Below are positions 35,501 through 45,639 of a DNA stretch of 64,000 nucleotides, in pieces (positions within the stretch are counted from its first letter, which is position 1; each line of letters begins with the position of its first letter). The DNA comes from Escallonia rubra (lineage: Eukaryota; Streptophyta; Magnoliopsida; Escalloniales; Escalloniaceae): contig JAVXUO010001799.1 in the NCBI GenBank assembly GCA_033065855.1, forward strand, positions 124,001 to 188,000, written 5' to 3'. The position numbers were made by a program, and so were the translations under genes. Below the pieces are notes generated by a model, which worked only from the letters and a program-made list of their open reading frames with translations, was not told where the DNA came from and made no database searches.

Positions 35501-35697
35501 GATACGTCAAGAGACGCGCAAAGAACCTGACAGCGGTGAGGGTTGCCCCTGTAGCCAATTTCCAGGCAGACTAGGCGCGATGCCCTCCAAGGACATGCTT
35601 CCGTCCCGGAGTGACCCGGGGGTCATTACCCTGGTCGTGTCAACGATCAATGGTAACATGAGTGGACATGCCCGCAGCTCAGTGCTCAGAGTCTGTG

Positions 35698-36480
35698 GCG
35701 AGGGGTCCTCGTGCCGAAGCCCCCCGTGGTTGTGACGGCGATGGCTTTAAGGTTGTGAGCCCATCCCGTGGCGGCGATGACTTTAAGGTTATGAGTTCAT
35801 CCCGCTGCGAGGGGTCCTCGTGCAGGAGCCCCCCGTGATTGTGACGGCGATGGCTTTAAGGTTGTGAGCCCATCCCGTGGCGACGATGACTTTAAGGATG
35901 TGAGTTCATCCTGCTGCGAGGGGTCCTCGTGCCGGAGCCCCCCGTGATTGTGACGGCGATGGCTTTAAGGTTGTAAGCCCATCACGTGGCGGCGATGACT
36001 TTAAGGTTGTGAGTCCATCCCACTGCTAGGGGTCCTCGTGCCAGAGCCCCCCGTGATTGTGACGGCGATGGCTTTAAGGTTGTGAGCCCATCCCGTGGCG
36101 GAGATGACTTTAAGGTTGTGAGTCCATCCCACTGCTAGGGGTCCTCGTGCCGGAGCCCCCCGTGATTCTGACGGTGATGGCTTTAAGGTTGTGAGCCCAT
36201 CCCGTGGCGGCGATAACTTTAAGGTTGTGAGTCTGTCCCGCTACGAGGGGTCCTCGTGCCGGAGCCCCCCGTGATTGTGATGGCGATGGCTTTAAGGTTG
36301 TGAGCCCATCCCGTGGCGGCGATGACTTTAAGGTTGTGAGTTCATCCCGCTGCGAGGGGTCCTCGTGCCAGAGCCCCCAGTGATTGTGACGGCGATGGCT
36401 TTAAGGTTGTGAGCCCATCCCGTGGCGGCGATGACTTTAAGGTTGTGAGTCCATCCCGCTGCGAGGGTTCCTCATGCCGG
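35698..36480. repeat. 109-bp tandem array (seven units plus a partial one)
   Basis: The word GGGGTCC (last copy GGGTTCC) recurs at 35702, 35811, 35920, 36029, 36138, 36247, 36356 and 36465, exactly 109 bases apart each time. Each unit contains two related halves, one with GGCTTTAAGGTTGTGAGCCC and one with GACTTTAAGGTTGTGAGT, so the unit itself is an older dimer. Units differ by a few substitutions and no indels. Non-coding. Confidence 0.95.
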
Positions 36481-36519
36481 AGCACTACGAGCGGAACCCC
36501 CCGAAAGTATGTTACATGA

Positions 36520-36965
36520 TTGTGGCGCATGGGCGCGGTGCCTACAGCACGAGACATTGATTGTGGCGCATGGGCGCGATGCCAACGGCATGAGACAATA
36601 CCTGGTGCCGGGGGCACATGTTATGAAAGTGGCGCGGCGACGAACGTCGCAGAGCAATACTTGGTGCCGGGGGCACGCATCATGACAATGGCGTACGGAC
36701 GCGGCGACGAACGTTACGGAGCAATACTTGGTGTCGGGGGCACGTATCATGAGAATGGCGCGGCGACGAACGTCAGGGAGCAATACTTGGTGCCGGGGGC
36801 ACGCATCATGACAATGGCGTACGGGCGCGGCGACGAATGTCGCGAAGCAATACTTGGTGCCGGGGGCACGTATCATGAGAATGGCGCGGCGACAATCGTC
36901 GTAGAGCAATACTTGGTACCGAGGGCACGCATCATGAGAATGGCGCACGGGCGCGCGTCGCGTGT
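36520..36965. repeat. About 126-bp tandem array with alternating spacing
   Basis: The phrase CAATACTTGGTGCCGGGGGC and close variants recur at about 36596, 36654, 36720, 36780, 36846 and 36905. Spacings alternate near 66 and 60 bases. The unit is thus a dimer of two similar monomers, one with an extra TACGGGCGC-type stretch. Long frames on both strands here are by-products of the repeat. Confidence 0.9.
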
Positions 36966-37269
36966 CCCGAAGACAGGATGTGAGTTAAGTGTGCATGTTA
37001 TAACAAAATAATGAATGCAACATGTAGTAATGACAAAGTTGGGAGTGATGGTATGCGGTTATCGGCGACGGGTAATTCGGCGGTAGCACGCGACTTTTGG
37101 CGACTAGCATCGCGGGAGCGGTGTGCGGTCACGAACGACGGACGTCGCGAGGTTGATGTACGACGGACGTGGCAAAGTTGATGTACGAACGTCCGTAAAC
37201 ATCGCGGAGGTGCAAAGACTCGAGAAAATAAGTGTGTGCGGTGGGAAAGGCCATAGGCCAAAAATGGGG

Positions 37270-38370
37270 GGAAGGCCAAGGCTAAGGCCCCTAGGAGGCT
37301 GAGGCTGACCCCCTGGGGAGGCCGAGGCCGACCCTAGGGGTGGCCAAGGCCAAATGGTCAACTAAGGAGCCCAAGTCCACTCCCCCCTTTCGGTGAACTT
37401 CGGGCACGCGACGGTAGGTGTTTTGATGGGCAATGATAAATCCGAAAGTTGCATTATGATGAGCGTGTCGAGGTGAATCGTACCCATGTGATGAATAAGG
37501 TGCCAAAGTTACGTACAAAGCATGCAAAGCAAAAAAAGTGCGAAAAGGGGGGCGCGAATGGGTGAACCACCGGGGGAAAATGGCCGAGGCCAACCCCTCC
37601 TGGAGGTCGAGGCTGACCCCCAGGCATGGGGAAGGCCGAGGCCGACCCCCTGGGGCTAGCCAAGGCCAAATGGCCAACTCCCATTTTTGGAGCCCAAGGA
37701 CACTTCCCTTTTTGGCAAACTTCGGGCGCGCCGTCGGTAGGTGTTTTAATGAGCAATGGCGAATCCGGAAGTTGCGTTGCGACGAGCGTGCTGCTAAGAA
37801 TTGTACCCATATGATGAACAAGGTACTAGAGTCACATACGAAACGTACGCAGTGAAAAAAGTACAAAAAAAGGGTTGCCCGAAGGGGTGAACCACCGGGG
37901 GAAAATGGCCGAGGCCAACCCCTCCTGGAGGCCGAGGCTGACCCCCTAGGCATGGGGAAGGCCGAGGCTGACCCCCTGGGGCTGGCCAAGGCCAAATTGC
38001 CAACTCCCATTTTTGGAGCCCAAGGTCATTTCCCCTTTTGGCAAACTTCGGGCGCGTCGTCAGTAGGTGTTTTAATGAGCAATGGCGAATCCGGAAGTTG
38101 CGTTGCGACGAGCGTGCTGCCAAGAATCGTACCCACATGATGAACAAGGTGCCAGAGTGACATACAAAATGTACAAAGAGAAAAAAGTGTGAAAAGGGGT
38201 TTGCGCGAAGGGGTGAACCACCGGTGGAAAATGGCCGAGGCCAACCCCTCATGGAGGCCGAGGCCGACCCCTCATGGAGGCCGAGGCCGACCCCTCATGG
38301 AGGCCGAGGCAGACCCCCTAGGATTGGCCAAGGCCGACCCCCTGGGATTGGCCAAGGCCATTTGCCCCTT
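37270..38370. repeat. About 325-bp tandem array, GC-rich
   Basis: The word AACTTCGGGC recurs at 37396, 37718 and 38044 (spacings 322 and 326). Each unit carries GGCCGAGGCC-type short repeats, and a 24-base sub-repeat (ATGGAGGCCGAGGC...) is run three times near 38251-38320. Frames of up to 239 codons run through it on both strands, but they only translate the repeat (proline, arginine, glycine and serine strings). Confidence 0.9.
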
Positions 38371-39426
38371 GACCCCGTTGCTCCAAGTGCGCCGTCGGCC
38401 GATGTTTTTGGTGAAAAGGTTCTTGGGTGGTTTCGGTGTGACGAACGTGCTAGCGTGAGTGATGTTGATGTAAAATAATTGGTGACTAAGTCGCGCGTGA
38501 GGCGTGCGAAGCAAAGAATGCACGTGACTTGGGCGCGCGCACTTTGATTGGTTCGATGCGTTGAAAAATTGACCGTTGACAATGTCGACGTGTTCGCGTG
38601 AAATGGGACCCCTATTGGGCCCTTGGGTTCGACCATAATAGGTTGGGAACAGAAGTTTAACAGATGCTGTGTAAGAAGTTTTTTTCTTTTGACTGTTATG
38701 CAATTTTGGTTAGAATTTCAAGAAATGCTATGTTATGATTTTGTGTGTAATGAGTTGTTTTCTTTTGGATGTTATGATATCTAATTAGAATTTTAGTCTT
38801 ATGAGCTAAGATCTGTTGAATTACTTGAGTTTTGTTACAATTTTTAGTTGTTTTGGGCCTAGAATGGAATCTAGACCAAATCGATTGATCCATTTAGACC
38901 GAACCGTTCGATCTATCTAATCCGTTCAAACCGAACTGTTCAACTACGGTTCGGTTTATTTTTTCCAAACCGATGTTGGTCGGTTCGGTTTGGTATTCAA
39001 CCTCAAAACCGAACCGTGCTCACCCCTAGTTCTTCCTCTGTTTCTTCTTTTCTCCTGAAATTCCCTTTTTTTTTCTTTTGGTGTATTTTATTTTCATTTA
39101 ATTTCCCTAAAGATATAATAACCATTATCTTATATTTAAATTTCATTAGTCACGAAATAAATAGCAAGATGTGGCAATTGTATAAGACATGGTTTCTAAA
39201 ATCTTGACACATAATGCCAATTTTCATAATTTACAAAATAGCTCCCAAAAAGTTTTTCAAAATTACAAAATGACCCCAAAAGCTTCAAAATATTATTTTG
39301 ACCCCAAAATCGTTTTAAGCTTCCAAGCTCTACTAATACCCGAGCATTGCTCAAAATTATCGCTTGTTTATTTTTTAGAGCGCAAATGATTATTTTTATA
39401 TAGCTTCCAAAGTATCGGATATTACA

Positions 39427-41100
39427 TTCTCCCTACCTTAAATTTTGTCCTCGAAATTTAATCTCGGATTTCCTATAACTTACAACGTCTAGGCACTACG
39501 CTTCCGCTGCGTAACTCTAATAACTACCACATAATAGCTGAGCTATATCTAATCTTCGAACGTAACTTCATATCACACGAATACCCGAACATAACTATTT
39601 AGTTTTAAATCGTAATGCTAAACAAAAACCCTGTCAGGCAACCACTTGCGCTCTAACCATTCCGGTACATCACGAAAAATGACTTAGCTAATACGAAACT
39701 CATTGAAGTGAGTTTATACCATTTTAAATTCAATGCATTTAAAACGAATTAAATCAATCTCTAATTCGGTATGCCTCCATTGTGTTATATAGATAATATA
39801 ACAGGGTATACTCCTGTACAATCGACTTAATAATAGTGAGCTTAATTTTAAGCTCAAGGTGCACTAATACACTAGGCGATAGTCACATGTGACTTGCCCT
39901 CGCAAAAGCTAATGTGGACAACCAATTCCTATAAGCACTTACATATCACAAAAGACAGAAAAACTGTAACCACTAATTAAGCTTTGGCTGCGCCCTCTTA
40001 TATCTCAAGTTAACTAGAAATTGAACTGTTACCAAATTCATCACGGAGAGATGAGTTATCTTAACATAATGCAAATATGATTCTGCATACGCATGTATTA
40101 CACTTTCACTAGAGTTTAAGGTTCTAAATTATCACATCACTTATAATTCACAATCACATTATTTACCGAAAATCCAAAGTCTTATCCTTCGATTGTCTAT
40201 TTTTTATTAAATGTTTAAAATCTTTCAGTTCTAAAGGCAAGTAACAAGCTGTCTATTATTGCGCGCTCAGCCAAAATTTCAATCTTATACTGAATCATCA
40301 AATAGATTGTCCAAATCTAATCCACGTTCTCAAAGTCTACTCTCAATCATAGGTTATGTGAGGCTTACGAATCTACGTAATCTCATGTTAGGGCAAAGGA
40401 AACTATACAGATCCTAATATTAGGTCAAGAATATACGTGCATAACACATTATCAATTTCAAAATCATTTGAGAACAGAACAGTAAAATTATGATAATTAG
40501 ATTAACTACAAGCAACAATTATAACATGTTACCATTTTAGAACATATTAAACATACACCAATCACAAATAAATAGTGATGATTATACCACAAAACGTCTA
40601 ACATTAATCACATCAAACAATTATCTCAATCAAGCATTTAGGGATCAAATGATAACAATAATCGCAACCGGACGATCAAAACCGCAAAAATATTTAACAA
40701 AATCATACTTATTGGCTCTCAAGATTCACACTAAAATTTTGTAACATTCCAGAAAATGACGAGTATAGAAACAATGCTATAGGTATGACGAAGCAAAGTC
40801 AACCCAATGACTCGAAGCAATTACAATCAGTAGGAGTTATTTGTCCTTATTAGGATTCGTAGCTTTTACATGGCCAGTGGGTTAGATATTATCCCATCAA
40901 GTCCAAATAGATTCGAAAAAAGCAGATAAATATCCTAGAAAGGAATAAGATGACTCAATAAGAATGACATCTTCTCCAACGTCTCAGAGCAAGTCGGCAT
41001 TTAATTAAGTCACAATTGAATTCAACATACAATAGATGAACAAGATGACGAGGTAGGATCCCACACTTCTTATCGTACTTTCAAACAAAAATTTCAAACT
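39427..41100 (-). other. Gypsy internal region with no recognisable pol
   Basis: In a complete element, reverse transcriptase, RNase H and integrase should fill several kilobases between protease and 3' LTR. Only 1.7 kb lies here. It is AT-rich and shows no RT or integrase motif in any frame, so pol has been lost or replaced. Confidence 0.6.
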
Positions 41101-41124
41101 TAACACTAATCACTTCCCAAACTT

Positions 41125-42800
41125 TCAAACAGTTCTAAGGTTCCGGTGACGGTCCATAGACGCATGATTAGAGGATAACCAATCCATGCCTAGGATGATA
41201 TTAAAGTCTCGAACATCAAATGGGATGAGATCCACTTGAAGATCTCTATCCCCGACATGGATAGTATAGTTACAGAGAACTGTAGAAACAGTCAAAGACT
41301 CTCCCAACGGAGTGCCTATCACAAGATCAATTCTTAAAGGATGGGTTTTCACCCTTAATCACTATGCAAAAGTAAGGGATATACAAAAGAATATGACGCT
41401 CCAGAATAAAACAATATACGAGCATCTAATGGGTTAACATGTAGTGTATCTGACACCACGTTATCATCAGATGTAGTAGCATCCTGAGCAGACATTAAAT
41501 AGAGTATGGCTGATGTCTCGGGCCCCTACCTCTACTGGGCATTAGATTGTTGAGTCTGGCCCTTGTCATCTTCCCTGACGAGGACCACTGCTTATTGATG
41601 CACTAGCTATATGTGCAAGATGAAGAGTTGACTGATTATCTCTAACAAATGGACAGTCTCAAACCCGATGCTCCACACTGCCACAACTAAAACATCCTCT
41701 AGTAACTCTGTAGCATGGCTTACCACCCCCACATATGATACATGGGGTGGTCGAAAAGCTGACCCACCACCCTGACGAGTGCTCTGTGTTAGGTCGAACT
41801 CTATAACTCTACGATGGTCCGAATCTAGTACTCTGAGCTGGTCGAGCGCCTATACACTGTGCTCCTCAGAATCTTGTACTCTGCCCAGTTCTAGATCCCT
41901 GAGCCGATGCGGGCCTGAACTCCTAATTCTTCCCCCTCTTGGGGCCTTGAGTACCTTACTGTGCAAACTACCGACGCTTGTCAGCCTTTGTAAATATGTC
42001 CTGGGAAAACTCTTGCCTAGCTCTCTTCTATCCATCTTGCCTTTGCTTATACCTCTTTCTGTTGTCAGACTTCGATTGCTCCAAAGTGTGTGCTAAGTTT
42101 ACAAATTCCATATAGTTCACCAACCGAGCAGAGATCACTCAATCTCTCAATTTAGGCCTAGGGCCCCACTCAAACTTCCGACATCTATCTCTTTCCATTG
42201 GCAACATTCCTACTGCAAATCTGGCGAGTCGTGAAAACCTCATTTCAAACTCATCTACCGATTCTTGATATGCTTGCGTCACATTGGCAAATTCTCTTAA
42301 CATCTGCTCACGATAACTCTTCGAAAAATACCAGTTGAAGAACAATTCCCTGAATTGTTCCCAAGTCATCTCATCCAACTGTTGACGGGTCAAACTTCTT
42401 TCTACCATCTTCCACCACTGATCGGCCTCATTTCTCAGTTTCTAGATAGTAAATTCAATCTTTTTGCCTCTCACTGCAGTAAATGGCTCAAAAAAATTTC
42501 TCCATTTCGTTAATGCCTCCATAGGGTCCAATGACCCCCTCAAGCTAGGCGCATTTGGTTCGGTAAATTCATCCCCAAGGTACTCTCGTCTTGAGCTTGT
42601 ACCTGTGGTTGAACCGGATTATGTACTTCTTGCTGCTGGTTCGCCAAATTTTGTGTTATCAAGGTCAAAATCTGGTTCATAGTATTTAATAGTGCAGCCA
42701 TTGGTTCTAAATTCTTTTGTTCCTCCCTATTAGGTCAAGGTACCTCTCTATCGGGGACCTCTTGGCCCTCTGTACTCTGATCAACATTAATACAATGTTT
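41125..42800 (-). pseudogene. Ty3/Gypsy gag-protease remnant
   Basis: Reading leftward from about 42780, gag includes LRGSLDPMEAL, then WWKMVERSLTRQQLDEMTWE, FFNWYFSKSYREQM and FANVTQAYQESVDEFEMRFS (42408-42139). A zinc knuckle CFSCGSVEHRV-stop-DC lies near 41700-41655, its spacing right but with an internal stop. The protease/aspartyl region is at 41352-41125, with VIGTPLGES and DFNIILGMDWLSSNHASMD. The order fits chromovirus-type elements with long LTRs. Stops and frameshifts make it non-functional. No 5' LTR was found to the right. Confidence 0.8.
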
Positions 42801-42809
42801 CAACTATTT

Positions 42810-43585
42810 AATTGAAAAAAAATCTATTTCCTATTTGACAGCTGCTTATCAATTTCTCCACTGAAACGGAAACATCTTGGGTGAGCATGCTACTAATCTT
42901 TATAAACCCGAAAGCCTTGAAAGACGAACCTCGTTTCGGATTTGCAGGTGGGACATTGTTTGGGCTTGGTTTTATCATTCGGCCTGAGTGGAAGGTGCAA
43001 GGTTTCACTTCCTACACTTTTTCTCTAAGGAGAAATTTGCCATCTCTCACTTTGAAATAATGCACTGAACCACTCTTTAACTAAAGAAATGTTGCGCATT
43101 AGACTAAATGATACGAAATATCGCCAATTAACATAAGCGAGTTTTAATTCATTGGCTGTATTACCCTTCTTTCTCCAATAGTTTTCACAGATAGTTAACC
43201 CCTCCACCAGCAATGCCAAAAACCACGCCACCTCTCCTTACCTTTCTTCTTCTTCTTCTTCTAGATGTTTTCATGGAATCCCACGATTTACAACTCGCCG
43301 TTATAAGTAGCTCGATCCTGTACTAACATAACGTTAACAACCCAATTTAATAAACTTATATGTGCCATAATTGGAGCTCCTAAGTGATCCCAAATTTGTC
43401 TCATTTATTTTGGTCTAAAAAAAGGGGAACGATAGAGAGAGCCTGTAATGTAAGGCTGGCTGTCCAAAAGGCATACTTTTCGTTCTCCCACCAAGAAAAG
43501 GTTATTTTCCTGTCCAGAAAAAATGAAAAAAAAAGAAGATGTTGCTTCCAATCCTTAGAAAGCAACGTATCGATCATCAGGAATC
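42810..43585. other. No gene recognised
   Basis: Probably the truncated 5' side of the Gypsy element and unrelated flank. A (TTC)n run lies at about 43240-43262. No LTR or coding domain is seen. Confidence 0.45.
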
Positions 43586-43589
43586 CGAT

Positions 43590-43912
43590 TATTAAGTTAT
43601 ATATCCGGCATCGACTAGAAATAAATGGTGGTTCTGCTTCTTATACCTAGTTGGCTTATATTTCCTGTTAACATGCTTTAAGATGGACACCGAGCTTTAA
43701 CAAGATATAAGAGTTATGATTTGGCAATGCATTGGATTCGAGTCTTTACGGTCACATATTTAGTCCCCCTTTGTATAGTACAATATGCACACAGTTCATT
43801 GGTACGCTTGGTGGTATTGCACTTTAATTTGTCTCTCCACGTGCAATCGAGGGCAATGTTTTGGACCCCTTCTTTAGTAGCTTTGACTCTTAAAGTAGAT
43901 GGTAACTTAACA
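43590..43912 (+). repeat. Degenerate TRIM-like LTR units
   Basis: Two partial copies of the small LTR seen at 44216. One (about 43595-43702) ends with GACACCGAGCTTTAACA followed by a poor primer site (AGATATAAGAG). The other ends at 43912 with ACTTAACA followed by TGGTATTAGAGA. They suggest a chain of LTR-internal-LTR units. Confidence 0.5.
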
Positions 43913-44215
43913 TGGTATTAGAGATCTGGTCTGACAAGGTCATGGCTTCGAGTCTTCATGCTTGCATATTTGATTTCCCCTTATATGTGCCCTTGATGGA
44001 AGTGCGCCTTCAATTATTTTTCATTCTAATTACTAGACTCAAGGAGCCCGGTAGTGTTATTTATTGTCATTAGCTCCCCATATTAGACTTAGGCCTTGTC
44101 CATGCCCCCATGGTCTTCAGGTCCGTACATTGCCGCTTCTTTTGGATCTACAACCGACTTTATTGGGAGTGATACTTAGGATCACCTGTTACTCCTCGCT
44201 ATGCGTGAGGGCGGG

Positions 44216-44561
44216 TGTTAAAGTCTCACATCGACTATACATGGGCACTATGATCAATTTTATTCCCAGTGGGCTCTTTTTTCTCTGGAGCATGCTTTTG
44301 GGTCGGACACCAAGCCTTAACATGGTATTAGAGCTATGTCCATTACCTATTTCTATTATCATCTTCATGCCGTAGTTGGGATCAAGATTCTTGATATTCT
44401 AGGTCATTAACTAAATCCCATGTTTCATGCAGGGGTTGGGGGAGGGGGTGTTTAACTGTATCCCACATCGACTAAAAGCTAAGTAGTGAATCTGCTTTTG
44501 ATGTCTGATGGACTTATTTTTCATATAAGCATGCTTTTAGGTTGGACATTGGGCTTTACCA
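44216..44561 (+). mobile_element. TRIM (miniature LTR retrotransposon)
   Basis: A 107-bp left LTR (44216-44322) starts TGTTAAAGTCTCACATCGAC and ends CTTAACA. The primer site TGGTATTAGAGC (44323-44334) matches initiator methionine tRNA. An internal stretch of about 115 bases ends in a purine tract, GGGGTTGGGGGAGGGGG, followed by the right LTR (44449-44561). No protein is encoded, as expected for a TRIM. A similar G-rich tract precedes the left LTR, consistent with a further unit upstream that shares this LTR. The two LTRs are clearly diverged. Confidence 0.72.
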
Positions 44562-45300
44562 CCAACGCTTCTTATGCCTGATGGACTTATCTATCCCATG
44601 AACACACTTTTTTTTTTTTTGGGAAAATAAGAGAATGGCATAAAGAACTTAGAGTTTACGGTTACATATATACTTGGTGGATTACTATTGCCATGGCATT
44701 ATATGACTTACATATTACAACATGCATCAAAACCGTAGAAAAGTGGCATCCTAGTGGTACACGTAAAATACAACAAAAGGAGGGAGTGGGAGCATATCCA
44801 GTTATGATAACATGTTAGAGAGCCAGTTTTGGTAGACATTTATGCGAGCCTGACAAGAAAAAGTTGCAAGGGATCTAACCTCCACCATCTAAGATGTCCT
44901 TGCCCTATCGCCTATCGATAGTGTGTGTGTGTGGAAATCAGAGCCTATATAAAAGAATTAATACAAAACAAATGCCACTATATCGAAGAGATCCTTAGAA
45001 TTCTACATCTGCCCAACAAGAAAGTTGAATTCGTTGGTAATTGATAGGTAATGACTTTTGGTCCCCAAGCTCAGACTTTGGCTTTAAGAAGCCCTTTTGA
45101 TATGTAGTAATAGTGTCCGAGGCCATAAATGAGATAGCTGCAGATTTGCATCATCGATGGTTTTTAAAGGAACAAGAAGTTCTAATTCCAGCTTTAAGTT
45201 TATTTTTTGTTTTAACAAAAAGCGAGGACCATTTGGATAGCTGATGGATTCATACAAGAATAGGCTTGTGTGGATCAACACGTGTGTGTGTGTGTATATA
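44562..45300. other. No gene recognised
   Basis: AT-rich DNA with a T-run at 44608-44619, short GT tracts at 44922-44932 and 45280-45293, and a TA stretch at 45295-45305. Confidence 0.5.
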
Positions 45301-45639
45301 TATATAGAGTAGGTCTGCTCCTCCTTATTGGTAAATAGGTTGGGTTTTATACTTTCTTATAAAGAATAATAAAAAGTAGCTATGTTAATGGTGGAATTTT
45401 TAGTTTCATGCAAGTCTGACCAAGGGTTAAAAGGGATGTCACAGAAGAAGACATTGTTACAATGTATTCAGATGTACCAGAGAGCAGTGAATATGTACTG
45501 AGTTCCTAGAAGAATTGTTGTCTTATGTTTTGGTCTCGAGAACCAGGCTATGGCCTCTTTCTGATAGATCCTCCCATATTTTCAGTTCGTATCACAATAG
45601 ATAGGCCAAACCAAATTGGTCTAATGTTTGGGCATGCAG

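Larger units (their letters stand above)
34102..39028. mobile_element. 4.9-kb hAT-like element with tandem arrays, inside the LTR
   Basis: The left end TAGGGGTGAGCA and right end TGCTCACCCCTA are perfect 12-bp inverted repeats. Each is followed inward by AACCG/CGGTT-rich DNA (GGTTCGGTTTGG words). An 8-bp duplication with one mismatch flanks it: CTTCTTCC at 34094-34101 and GTTCTTCC at 39029-39036. This is a common plant hAT end type. No transposase is visible. Instead the interior has a serine/proline-rich frame (34394-34870, low confidence), an LTR-like stretch with a minus-strand TATA (CTATAAATAG, 35265-35274), and three tandem arrays between 35698 and 38370. Confidence 0.8.
31374..39426 (-). 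repeat. Ty3/Gypsy 3' LTR, interrupted by a hAT element
   Basis: The minus-strand LTR begins TGTAATATCCGATACTTTGG at 39426 and ends CGAGTCGTTACA at 31374. Just before it on the minus strand is TTTCGAGGACAAAATTTAAG with a decayed purine tract, the usual PPT context of Del/Tekay-type elements. Without the 4927-bp insert and its 8-bp duplication, the LTR is about 3.12 kb. The same LTR occurs in reverse at 50236-55287. It carries one copy of the 623-bp block that is amplified there (about 32214-32839), and a (CA)n region at 33710-33940. Confidence 0.82.

Noticed and set aside
35698..36965. CRISPR-like arrays of regularly spaced repeats
   Set aside because: Whole units are repeated with no unique spacers, and the DNA is from a plant nucleus.
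36342..38252. Frames up to 239 codons on both strands
   Set aside because: They persist only because the tandem arrays repeat without stops; composition and strand symmetry argue against coding.
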